40,638 nucleotides of DNA from a virus, in IMG/VR virus record IMGVR_UViG_3300042308_001934, positions 1-40,638 of that record. The stretch is one strand, 5' to 3'. Numbering within the stretch: the stretch's first letter is position 1; each line of letters begins with the position of its first letter. The translations under genes were made by a program, and so were the position numbers. Under the pieces are notes generated by a model. That model saw nothing but the letters and a program-made list of their open reading frames with translations. It searched no databases and had not been told where the DNA came from. Below, piece after piece: positions 5,878 to 11,678 of the stretch.

Positions 5878-7329
5878 TCAGCGTTTGCCCTGGACCAGTT
5901 CGGTCAGGAGCTGGATGGCGGGTACGCCGCACAGTTCGATGCGGGTTGCGGCTATGTCGGGATCACGAAGAGTCCAAGCCATGCCCTGATCAAAAATATA
6001 GATCTCTGTGTCGCGGCTGGGGATATGCAGGGATGGCCAGTCGGATACGGTGGGGCCGCGAACCTGCGGCTCTGCCCCGGCCAGCAGCAGGGCGTCGACG
6101 AGGTCGGACAGGGCGCGGGCCGTGGCGCTGGCGGCATACACTTCCGGGGTGATGTCGGGGCTCAGGCGGCTTAAGCGGGTATTGCCCCACGCGGCTTCAT
6201 CAAGCGGCTCAAGGGCAGGCTCTGGCTCAGGCTCTGGGCTGGGGGTCAGGGTACTGACACCAGTCAGGGTGCCGCTTAGGGCTACCCCCGCCTTCGTCCC
6301 CGCCTGCGCGGGGACAGGCTCCCGGACAGGCTCTAGGACAGGCTCAAGGACAGGCTCCGGCGCGGGCCGTTTGGGGGCGCGGAGGGTTTCTAGGGCCTCA
6401 TTGACGGTCATGAGGCCAAGGGCCAGATCGTCCTGGACGACCTCGTCGCACTGTAACAGCTGCAGGCGCAGCTGGACAAATCGCGGGGTCTTGCCGATCA
6501 GCCTGGCAATCTGGCTGGCGGTCTTGCCCATATTGGTCAGGCGGGCAAGGGCCTTGGCCTGATCGATCGGGTTTAGATCCTCGCGCACCATGTTTTCAAC
6601 CACGGCGGCGGCGAAATAGTCCCGCCTCAGAACATCCTCGGCACCCCGCCCCAGAACATCCTCAGCACCAAGGATCGCGGTCATGACCTGGCAGGGAATG
6701 CCGCGCTCGATCGGCCATATCTCCTCGGCAATCAAATGGCCAATGGCGCGCCAGCGGCGCTCACCACTGATTAGGACATAGCGGCCATCTGGCCCCTGAT
6801 AGCAGACAAGGTTCTGCAAAAGACCCATATCAGCAATACTCTCGGCCAAGGCGTCGATCGCCGCGGGCTCAAAATCCGTGCGCGGATTATGGCCGACTGC
6901 AGAGCCGGGGATCAGCTGGTCATGCGGTATCAGTTGCCAACCGGGCAGGCCCCCCGCCTCCGCGGGGGCAGGCCCCCGGGTAGGGTCTGGCTCAAGGCCT
7001 GGGTCTAGGGCGCGGTTTAGGGCGCCCAGATCGCTGCGCCCGGTCTCGGTCAGGTGCCAGTGCCGAGATTGCGCGCCCTGAAAGATCAGGTGCGCAGCCT
7101 GCAAGCGATCCAGGCTCTTGGCCATATTGGCCCGGTCGCGCCCGGTCTGTTTGGCGAGGTCTGTGGTGGTGGCTTCGTCGCGCGCGATCAGCCTAAGCAG
7201 GCTGGACTGGCCAGCGACCAGGGCCATGCGCTCAAGGCGCGCCTCTGGCGAGGCGGGAGTAGGGGGTAAGGCCCCCGCCTGCGCGGGGGCAGGCTCAAGG
7301 GCAGGCTCTGGCTGGGTCTGGGTCATCAT
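5878..7329 (-). CDS. ParB/Srx-domain protein with winged HTH and EP-rich linkers
   Basis: A 483-aa ParB-like DNA-binding protein. In order: an N-terminal EP-rich tail; a winged helix (about 30-100, LLRLIARDEATTTDLAKQTG); a second EP/PAEAG linker; a ParB/Srx-like domain (about 135-240) with NPRTDF and the nucleotide-binding GERRWRA box; an HTH (NMGKTASQIARLIGKTPRFV); a long EPVLEPVLEP-type linker; and a unique C-terminal 130 aa. Bacterial ParB proteins load on a parS-like site with CTP. No ParA is encoded here, so a gene-regulatory or DNA-organising role is more likely than partition. The 19-residue stretch around GAEDVLGRGAEDVLRRD contains an in-frame microduplication. The second ATG (7326) fits AGAGGG spacing better. 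Confidence 0.8.
   Translation of the reverse strand: MMTQTQPEPALEPAPAQAGALPPTPASPEARLERMALVAGQSSLLRLIARDEATTTDLAKQTGRDRANMAKSLDRLQAAHLIFQGAQSRHWHLTETGRSDLGALNRALDPGLEPDPTRGPAPAEAGGLPGWQLIPHDQLIPGSAVGHNPRTDFEPAAIDALAESIADMGLLQNLVCYQGPDGRYVLISGERRWRAIGHLIAEEIWPIERGIPCQVMTAILGAEDVLGRGAEDVLRRDYFAAAVVENMVREDLNPIDQAKALARLTNMGKTASQIARLIGKTPRFVQLRLQLLQCDEVVQDDLALGLMTVNEALETLRAPKRPAPEPVLEPVLEPVREPVPAQAGTKAGVALSGTLTGVSTLTPSPEPEPEPALEPLDEAAWGNTRLSRLSPDITPEVYAASATARALSDLVDALLLAGAEPQVRGPTVSDWPSLHIPSRDTEIYIFDQGMAWTLRDPDIAATRIELCGVPAIQLLTELVQGKR
6296..6315. repeat. REP-like GC palindrome inside the ParB-like gene, copy 1
   Basis: Perfect 8-bp arms GTCCCCGC / GCGGGGAC with loop ctgc. Read in frame it encodes the PAQAG motif in a linker. 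It is nearly the same element as at 6951-6968 and 7271-7290. Confidence 0.9.
6951..6968. repeat. REP-like GC palindrome inside the ParB-like gene, copy 2
   Basis: Arms CCCCCGC / GCGGGGG with loop ctcc. It encodes PAEAG in the linker between the winged helix and the ParB domain, in the same frame as the other two copies. Confidence 0.88.
7271..7290. repeat. REP-like GC palindrome inside the ParB-like gene, copy 3
   Basis: Perfect arms GCCCCCGC / GCGGGGGC with loop ctgc. It encodes PAQAG in the N-terminal tail. All three copies lie in linkers and none lies within a folded domain. Confidence 0.9.
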
Positions 7330-7344
7330 GGTCCCTCTGTTTGA

Positions 7345-7671
7345 TTAAAATCGGTCCAGAGCGGCGCGCAGGGTCTGGGCATCGAGGCCCCAGACGGCGG
7401 CGACCAGGCCGTGGGTGGATGTAAAGATGCCGACATTGCCGGTCTTTTGATTGGTCTTGATCTCCAGATCGTCTGCCGGACAGGTCAGGCGGCGCATGAT
7501 GGCCTCGGCCACCTTGGCAGGCGGCGGATTAAACAGATGCTGGCTGCGATACGCGCCCGGCGGCGCGGTGTCGGCAAAGACAAGAATCACTGTGCCGGGG
7601 GCCAGATCATTGGCCGCGACCGGGGCAAGGACAGGCTCAAGGGCAAGGTCAAGGCGGGGCCGCGCGCTCAT
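7345..7671 (-). CDS. Hypothetical 108-aa protein
   Basis: Unrecognised 108-aa protein. The start LDLALEPVLAPVAAND carries the same EP-type low-complexity DNA as the neighbouring ParB-like gene. The rest (GTVILVFADTAPPGAYR, then LEIKTNQKTGNVGIFTSTHG) looks like a small alpha/beta fold. ATG 7671 overlaps the stop of the upstream membrane-protein gene by ATGA, which fixes the start over a longer in-frame reading to 7851. Confidence 0.65.
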   Translation of the reverse strand: MSARPRLDLALEPVLAPVAANDLAPGTVILVFADTAPPGAYRSQHLFNPPPAKVAEAIMRRLTCPADDLEIKTNQKTGNVGIFTSTHGLVAAVWGLDAQTLRAALDRF

Positions 7672-7907
7672 GACCGGCCCTCCGGTGTGGCGGCGGCGAG
7701 GCGCTCGGCCATGCCGTCCCATCCGGCTTGATAGCTGTAAGACATCAAGCAGGCCAAGGCCCCGATCAGGGCCATGATCAAGCCGATCTGGAGGCCGATC
7801 TGCGCAACCCCGATCAGGGCGTGACGCAGGGCATAAAACTCGCCAAACCAAGCGCGCCTGCGCGGCGGCATGATGCGAAAAGCATAGCGGTGGGGAATGG
7901 GGGTCAT
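7668..7907 (-). CDS. Small single-pass membrane protein
   Basis: A 79-aa protein with a basic N-terminus (PPRRRAWFGEFYALRH) and one long hydrophobic segment at about residues 34-57 (core IGLQIGLIMALIGALACLM). AGAGGG stands 7 nt before ATG 7907, and the start overlaps the ligase stop. It is probably anchored in the inner membrane. Function unknown. Confidence 0.65.
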   Translation of the reverse strand: MTPIPHRYAFRIMPPRRRAWFGEFYALRHALIGVAQIGLQIGLIMALIGALACLMSYSYQAGWDGMAERLAAATPEGRS

Positions 7908-8788
7908 GCTAGGTCCCTCTTATCTCGAAAGCCCAAGAAAACCGGGTGGCGGGGCGCGGCTGTGTATTGGCCGGGCGAATAGGAGTATTTGACAATCCTG
8001 CCGATCAGGTTCAGGTCCGGCAGGGTCAGGCGGTCAAGATCTGAAAACCCGGTTCCAATATAGAATTCCTGCCCTTCAGAGTTTCTGCAGCAAAGCGCGC
8101 TTAGCCCCCCTTCGCGCGGGCGCATCACAACGCCAATGACGATGGCCTCGGCGTCCTGGGTGGGCTTTAGTTTAAGCAAATAGGCTTCGGTTTGTGTCGA
8201 CCGGCCAAACTTATAGGGCGCGTCATCGCGGCGTAGGATCAGGCCTTCATAGCCTTGGCTTAAAAAATCGGCATAGTGCGCAAGAAGTTCGTCTGCAGTT
8301 TTGACATCATGCTGCTCAATTGGGAAGATAGTACGGCGCGCAGACCAAGCGGGCCACGACGCTGTAGCGCTAACAAAATCCATGCGGCGAGCGCGGTAGG
8401 GTGACCCGTCCCAATCAAGTTTGTCAAAGACGTAAAAGGTCAGATCCGGAATGTCCCCGCCGCGGCTCATGACCGCCGCCGTAGTGCGGCGGAAGGTCTG
8501 GCCATCTTTGGCGGAGCCGACAATCAATTCGCCATCAAGGCCCTCAAATTCCGGCCTGCCAAATTGTTGCTGCACAAAGGCATTGGGGATGGGCTTTAGG
8601 CTGCGGCTCAGGACAACGCCGCCCCGCACCAAGGCCCTGACTCCATCCAGCTTGGGCTGGACAACAATCTGTACGCCCTTGGGCAGGTCCTTAAACAGGG
8701 CCCTAAGATTGGCCGGGGCCTTGGCGGCAAGCATGGGGCTGAACTGGTCGGTCATGCATTGCCCACCGTCTTGAAATATCTCACTCAT
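7904..8788 (-). CDS. ATP-dependent DNA ligase
   Basis: A 294-aa phage-type ATP-dependent DNA ligase that seals nicks during replication and recombination. Motif I is QPKLDGVR with the adenylated Lys46; EGLDGEL (82-88), FYVFDKLDWDG (motif III-like, 118-128), EGLILRR (motif IV, 181-187) and LLKLKP (motif V, 204-209) follow in the normal order. The C-terminal part, with IGRIVKYSYSPG and a final PRHPVFLGFRD, is an OB-fold domain. There is no extra zinc or BRCT domain, as in small phage enzymes. ATG 8788 overlaps the upstream stop; an ATG at 8755 is an alternative start. Confidence 0.92.
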   Translation of the reverse strand: MSEIFQDGGQCMTDQFSPMLAAKAPANLRALFKDLPKGVQIVVQPKLDGVRALVRGGVVLSRSLKPIPNAFVQQQFGRPEFEGLDGELIVGSAKDGQTFRRTTAAVMSRGGDIPDLTFYVFDKLDWDGSPYRARRMDFVSATASWPAWSARRTIFPIEQHDVKTADELLAHYADFLSQGYEGLILRRDDAPYKFGRSTQTEAYLLKLKPTQDAEAIVIGVVMRPREGGLSALCCRNSEGQEFYIGTGFSDLDRLTLPDLNLIGRIVKYSYSPGQYTAAPRHPVFLGFRDKRDLA

Positions 8789-9102
8789 GCCCAGACCCCC
8801 GCCTGAATGAGGCCAGCGGCCATGACGGCGGCGGCGAGGCCAATCCAGAACAGGCGCGGGGCCTGGGCGGCGATATAGTCAAGGCCCGGCCCGGCGAGAT
8901 CGAAATGCAGCATGGCGAGGGGCCGCGAACCGCGTTCGCGGTTCCAGCGCGCGGCGCTCTTGGCGCGGACCCGGGCATCGGCGGCAATCGTCAGGACGGT
9001 CAGGTTTTGAGCAATCGCGCGCGCATCCGCCGCCGCATAGGCGGTGGGGGCCGGGATGATCGGCAGGTGGACAATATTATCGGTCATGGGGGCAGGTCTC
9101 AT
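8785..9102 (-). CDS. First gene of the leftward operon, predicted membrane-anchored protein
   Basis: A 105-aa protein (100 aa from an alternative ATG at 9087). A hydrophilic part with several basic residues (DARVRAKSAARWNRERGSR) is followed by a C-terminal hydrophobic segment at about 84-104 (LFWIGLAAAVMAAGLIQAGV), so it is probably tail-anchored. It is the first gene behind the leftward promoter at 9127-9155, with a leader of only about 20-35 nt and no good Shine-Dalgarno site. It stands where lambda N stands, but I see no sign of an N-type arginine-rich peptide. Confidence 0.6.
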   Translation of the reverse strand: MRPAPMTDNIVHLPIIPAPTAYAAADARAIAQNLTVLTIAADARVRAKSAARWNRERGSRPLAMLHFDLAGPGLDYIAAQAPRLFWIGLAAAVMAAGLIQAGVWA

Positions 9103-9126
9103 GGAGTTTGCCGGAGTGGCCTCAAA

Positions 9127-9155
9127 ATTTATTACCGAGCGTTATAAAATGTCAA
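9127..9155 (-). promoter_or_regulatory. Leftward early promoter (PL analogue)
   Basis: On the minus strand a perfect TTGACA (9155-9150) is followed after exactly 17 bp by ATAAAT (9132-9127), giving a transcript start near 9120. A 15-bp repressor site lies in the spacer and a second one upstream of the -35, so the promoter should be silent in the lysogen. Confidence 0.8.
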
Positions 9156-9178
9156 CAGCAAAAATAACGGTGCGTAAT
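9131..9178. promoter_or_regulatory. Left operator pair (OL)
   Basis: Two inverted 15-bp sites: attaccgagcgttat (9131-9145) and ataacggtgcgtaat (9164-9178). Each differs from the right-operator consensus ATTACGCAGCGTTAT by one or two central bases, and the consensus itself is a near-perfect dyad. Site centres (9138 and 9171) are 33 bp apart, the same spacing as in the right operator. Confidence 0.82.
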
Positions 9179-9229
9179 AAATTCAATTTTTTGAATTCTC
9201 AGCCTCATAACCGGCTGGACATAAAAAGT

Positions 9230-9257
9230 TTGAATGCCCGGCGAGCGTGTGTATTAA
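9230..9257 (+). promoter_or_regulatory. Promoter of the lipoprotein moron
   Basis: TTGAAT (9230-9235), a 16-bp spacer and TATTAA (9252-9257) make a sigma70-like promoter pointing at the lipoprotein gene. No repressor site overlaps it, so it should be active in the lysogen. Confidence 0.5.
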
Positions 9258-9313
9258 TGCAATATGGATCAACTGCGCGCGGCCATGGCTGCGGCTAAGA
9301 TATGGTGTTGAAA

Positions 9314-9676
9314 ATGAAAAAATTTGCAGTCGCTGCAATAGTCTTGGTTACATTGACGATTGGTGGCTGCGCCACCGCGCCTGAAAACATCGCGCCAGCT
9401 TATGTCTCCAACATGCAGTATCAGTCCTGGACCTGCGACCAGATGGCCGCCGAATCGGGGCGACTGGCCTCGGCTCTGGTCGCGGCCTCGACACAGCAAA
9501 GTAAGGCCCGTTCCAATGATACGATTGGCGTGATCTTTCTTGGTCTGCCGGTCTCGTCGCTGTCGGGATCCAATGTTGCGCCTGAAATAGCGCGACTTAA
9601 GGGCGAGCAAGCGGCGATCCAACAGGCCCAGACCCTTAAAAACTGTGGGTCCGGCGCTGCCTCAGCGGCAAGATAG
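9314..9676 (+). CDS. Predicted lipoprotein (lysogenic-conversion type)
   Basis: A 120-aa protein with a signal peptide (MKKFAVAAIVLVTLTIGGC) ending in a lipobox, so Cys19 should be lipidated and the protein exported. The mature part carries YQSWTCDQMAAESGRL and EIARLKGEQAAIQQA, features I associate with a lipoprotein family widespread in alphaproteobacteria and their phages; function unknown. An ATG at 9302 would add four residues. It has its own promoter and a terminator, and lies between the left operator and the repressor gene, the classic place for a gene expressed from the prophage. Blocking of further infection at the envelope is plausible but unproven. Confidence 0.8.
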   Translation: MKKFAVAAIVLVTLTIGGCATAPENIAPAYVSNMQYQSWTCDQMAAESGRLASALVAASTQQSKARSNDTIGVIFLGLPVSSLSGSNVAPEIARLKGEQAAIQQAQTLKNCGSGAASAAR

Positions 9677-9719
9677 GGATCGAATCACCAAGGCATCTTA
9701 AGCGCTTTGATATTGGGCG

Positions 9720-9755
9720 GCCCGGAACATCATTAAACGTGTTCCGGGCTTTTTT
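9720..9755 (+). terminator. Rho-independent terminator
   Basis: Perfect 10-bp stem GCCCGGAACA / TGTTCCGGGC (9720-9729, 9740-9749), 10-nt loop, then six T. It ends the lipoprotein transcript just before the convergent repressor gene. Confidence 0.92.
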
Positions 9756-9767
9756 ATTGGTCGGGCA

Positions 9768-10130
9768 CTATGGCTTTGCCTCTTCGTCTGAAAGATTTTT
9801 AAGATTCTGCAAGATCACTGTGAAGCGACGAATATCGACTTCCTCGACCGTCCCTAACAGTTTGATCAGTTGATTGATTTCCGAGTTTCTCCGCGCCGTT
9901 ATCTTGTCGATTGGCAAAAGGTCCAGGACGCTCATTCCGAGTGTTTCGGCGCAGTTTTGTAAAAACTCCTGATTCCAGTTGTAGTTCCCTTTTTCAATTC
10001 TTTGAATCATTGGTTGCGACACGCCGAGCACTTCACCCATTTCCTCCTGAGTCATGCCGCGCGCTTCGCGGAGCCTTGCAATGTTCAGAGGCAGGGGTGG
10101 GTGTTTGAATTTTTTGGTTTTGCTGGCCAT
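9768..10130 (-). CDS. CI-like phage repressor (short HTH XRE type)
   Basis: A 120-aa XRE-family regulator. The HTH is at about residues 15-70: NIARLREARGMTQEEMGEVL followed by recognition helix VSQPMIQRIEKG. The remaining 45 residues are a helical tail. There is no LexA-type S24 peptidase domain, so induction by RecA-stimulated self-cleavage is not expected; an antirepressor or another signal would be needed. ATG 10130 is preferred; a GTG at 10145 gives five more residues but places GAGG right against it. The gene diverges from the Cro-like gene across paired operators and is less GC-rich than the structural genes. Confidence 0.8.
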   Translation of the reverse strand: MASKTKKFKHPPLPLNIARLREARGMTQEEMGEVLGVSQPMIQRIEKGNYNWNQEFLQNCAETLGMSVLDLLPIDKITARRNSEINQLIKLLGTVEEVDIRRFTVILQNLKNLSDEEAKP

Positions 10131-10164
10131 TTTGCTATTTTGCACCTCAAGTGCCCAAATTTAT

Positions 10165-10212
10165 AAAACGCTGCGTAATTTTCTGGTTGCTTAAAAAATT
10201 ACGCAGCGTTAT
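10165..10212. promoter_or_regulatory. Right operator pair (OR) with divergent promoters
   Basis: A 16-bp perfect inverted repeat (10167-10182 and 10195-10210) holds two oppositely oriented 15-bp sites: 10165-10179, and attacgcagcgttat at 10198-10212. Centres are 33 bp apart. Rightward, TTGCTT (10187-10192) and TATTTC (10210-10215) are spaced 17 bp, placing the start at about 10222, on the Cro-like ATG. Leftward, TATAAA (10165-10160) is a -10 candidate for the repressor, with a poor -35 as expected for a maintenance promoter. Confidence 0.8.
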
Positions 10213-10221
10213 TTCTTCATC

Positions 10222-10437
10222 ATGGTTATTCGATCATGGCGAAAAAAAGCAGGTGTCTCGGCAGCGCAACTGGCCGCGCTTGTTGGTGTGTCACAGCCGA
10301 TGATCTCGCTGTTAGAGACGGGCAGGCGCACCGCGAGTCCCAAGATGGCGCAGCGGATATCTGCCGTTACGGGCATACCCCCTGCTGAGATAATTTTTCA
10401 TTACCACACCATCCAACAGCCCGAGCCCGCCGCATGA
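10222..10437 (+). CDS. cro: Cro-like HTH regulator
   Basis: A 71-aa protein that is almost entirely one XRE-type HTH (residues 1-55: WRKKAGVSAAQLAALVGVSQPMISLLETGRR), with a short tail. It diverges from the CI-like gene and its recognition helix starts with the same VSQPMI, so both should read the same operators. No Shine-Dalgarno site precedes ATG 10222, and the inferred transcript start is about the same base, so the mRNA is probably leaderless. Confidence 0.78.
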   Translation: MVIRSWRKKAGVSAAQLAALVGVSQPMISLLETGRRTASPKMAQRISAVTGIPPAEIIFHYHTIQQPEPAA

Positions 10438-10537
10438 CTGGCCCGGCTTCAAATCTTTTCATTGCCCGACACATTCAGCGCTGCCTTGCGGACAGGGCGC
10501 ATCCGGGTTTCCAGCGCCGCAATGGCGTCAAGCGTGG

Positions 10538-10672
10538 TCGGGCGGGGAGTGCGGCCTGCAAGCCGTCCCTTGGAGTCACGTATGGAAGCCAAGTCCGCAC
10601 TCCTTCTCCCCGCCCGTCTGGGCGTTCACTCCCTCAACTGGGGCGCGCCGTCGCTGGTGCGCCCCGTTTTTT
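10538..10672 (+). ncRNA. Candidate structured RNA ending in an intrinsic terminator
   Basis: After the Cro-like stop no convincing gene is seen for about 435 bases. From about 10538 a long imperfect hairpin can form: CGGGCGGGGA...GTGCGG on the left pairs with CCGCAC...TCCCCGCCCG on the right (to about 10617). An inner CTTGG/CCAAG stem gives a rod with internal loops, loosely like 6S-type shapes. The terminator at 10640-10672 follows directly. It may be a small RNA or a structured 3' end of the cro transcript. Overlapping ORFs in this stretch read through the terminator and have poor composition. Confidence 0.4.
10640..10672 (+). terminator. Rho-independent terminator after the Cro-like gene
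   Basis: Seven-bp stem GGGGCGC / GCGCCCC (10640-10646, 10659-10665), 12-nt loop, then G and six T. It would separate the Cro-like gene from the rightward early operon, like lambda tR1. Confidence 0.85.
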
Positions 10673-10874
10673 GGGGCGGTCGCGCACAGGCAAACGGTTC
10701 AGGTCGGTCGGCCACCCCCGGCCTGATACCTGCCCCGCTGCAGATGGCTCCGTGAAGCGCGCCAAGGCTTCAAGGTAATGGCAGCGGGGCGGGTCCCTGA
10801 TGCCCGCCTCATAGTGTTTTCCTAACCCGCCGCCTCGGCTGCGAACATGAAAAAAATCAAGGGAGTATTTCCAG
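10673..10874. other. Leader before the CII-like gene
   Basis: About 200 bases without a convincing gene. A perfect 10-bp inverted repeat GCCCCGCTGC / GCAGCGGGGC (10732-10741 and 10781-10790, 39-nt loop) is the main structure. AGGGAG before 10875 is the ribosome site of the next gene. No clear -10/-35 pair stands out. Confidence 0.5.
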
Positions 10875-11306
10875 ATGATTACAGACACAAGGCTCTCGAT
10901 CCTGACCCGGACCCTGTTCGAAAGGGTCGGCAATCTTGAGGCGGTCAGTGCGATCACCGGCCTGAGTATGGGCCAATTATCCAAATGCCAGTCCCTGCCG
11001 GGTCCAGAGCGCGAGACCTCGGTCTTGTCGCTCAAGGCGATTATCCGGCTGGAGGAAATGCTTGGCGATCCGGTTATGACCGGGGCTCTGGCGGCCGATG
11101 TTCTGGCAGGGTCCAGTCGCGCGGAAAAATCGCTCCTGACCGAGGTATGCGAAATGGCCGAGGCGGCCAGCGACCTGCAAAGGGCGGTGCGGACCGCGCG
11201 CGACAAGCCCAGCCCAAATGAAAGGGCCGCTCTGGTCCGGCTATTGGATAAGGCCCAATCCGAACTGGACGATGTGCGCGCCAAATTGTCGGCTGTGGGG
11301 GGCTAG
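10875..11306 (+). CDS. CII-like regulator (phage CP76 type)
   Basis: A 143-aa protein that fits the phage CII/CP76 regulatory family. Its N-terminal half holds a helix-turn-helix (RVGNLEAVSAITGLSMGQLSKCQSLPGP, about residues 16-43) and a second helical part (LSLKAIIRLEEMLGDPVMT). The C-terminal half is an extended charged helix (ERAALVRLLDKAQSELDDVRAKL), suited to oligomerisation. In lambda-like phages such a protein activates lysogeny promoters; its place as the first gene after the cro terminator agrees. AGGGAG lies about 9 nt before the ATG. Confidence 0.7.
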   Translation: MITDTRLSILTRTLFERVGNLEAVSAITGLSMGQLSKCQSLPGPERETSVLSLKAIIRLEEMLGDPVMTGALAADVLAGSSRAEKSLLTEVCEMAEAASDLQRAVRTARDKPSPNERAALVRLLDKAQSELDDVRAKLSAVGG

Positions 11307-11311
11307 GGGCC

Positions 11312-11491
11312 ATGGCGCTGACCTTTGATCAGCTGGACGCCCAGGCCTGTCGCTGGCCGGTGGGATTGGATGAGGCCGCGGCGGCGCATCTGTTTTGCGG
11401 CGAGCCCTGTCAGTCTGGCAGTCCCTATTGCCCAGACCATCACCGCCTAGCGACGGAACCCTTGCGGAGGCTGGATCATGCAGACCGTTGA
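11312..11491 (+). CDS. GcrA-like C-terminal zinc peptide
   Basis: A 59-aa peptide. ACRWPVG, followed by FCGEPCQSGSPYCPDHHRLA, is the pattern of the C-terminal end of GcrA, the alphaproteobacterial cell-cycle regulator that binds RNA polymerase sigma70 and acts at methylated GANTC promoters. Cys13, Cys29, Cys33 and Cys40 plus two His could bind zinc. The N-terminal DNA-binding HTH of GcrA is absent. The role could be to bind or mimic the host factor's polymerase-interacting end, redirecting or blocking it (inference). It starts 5 nt after the CII-like gene and overlaps the next gene. Confidence 0.65.
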   Translation: MALTFDQLDAQACRWPVGLDEAAAAHLFCGEPCQSGSPYCPDHHRLATEPLRRLDHADR

Positions 11492-11678
11492 TATTCGCAT
11501 CCTGACCCCGGAAGACGAGATCAGCCTGACCAAGCGGGTGGGTCAGGATGGGGTGCTTTTGACGTTTGAAGGCCGGTGCAAGCAGACCAGCCTGACCGTG
11601 TCGCTCTCGGATGATCAGATCCAGCGCCTGCATGAGCGGATGCTGGATTTTAAGCGCAGGGGTCAGCGGCATGGATAA
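11478..11678 (+). CDS. Hypothetical 66-aa protein
   Basis: A 66-aa protein with an excellent ribosome site (GGAGG, 7 nt before the ATG), overlapping the end of the zinc-peptide gene and the start of the DnaA-like gene, so it is clearly part of the operon. The N-terminal part is beta-rich (VDIRILTPEDEISLTKRVGQ) and the end is a basic helix (RLHERMLDFKRRGQRHG). No family recognised. Confidence 0.65.
   Translation: MQTVDIRILTPEDEISLTKRVGQDGVLLTFEGRCKQTSLTVSLSDDQIQRLHERMLDFKRRGQRHG

Noticed and set aside
9149-9298. 49-codon ORF starting at ATG 9149
   Set aside because: Its start lies within the left operator and promoter spacer and it has no ribosome site; the region is regulatory.
10434-10778. 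ORF of 114 aa after the Cro-like gene, and overlapping ORFs on both strands
   Set aside because: It starts in an ATGA overlap but reads through the terminator at 10640-10672 and has a composition unlike the neighbours. The opposing 216-aa minus-strand frame overlaps the CII-like gene.
9103-10874. tRNA genes in the non-coding parts
   Set aside because: No cloverleaf with a T-arm GTTCRA motif was seen here or in the other intergenic stretches.
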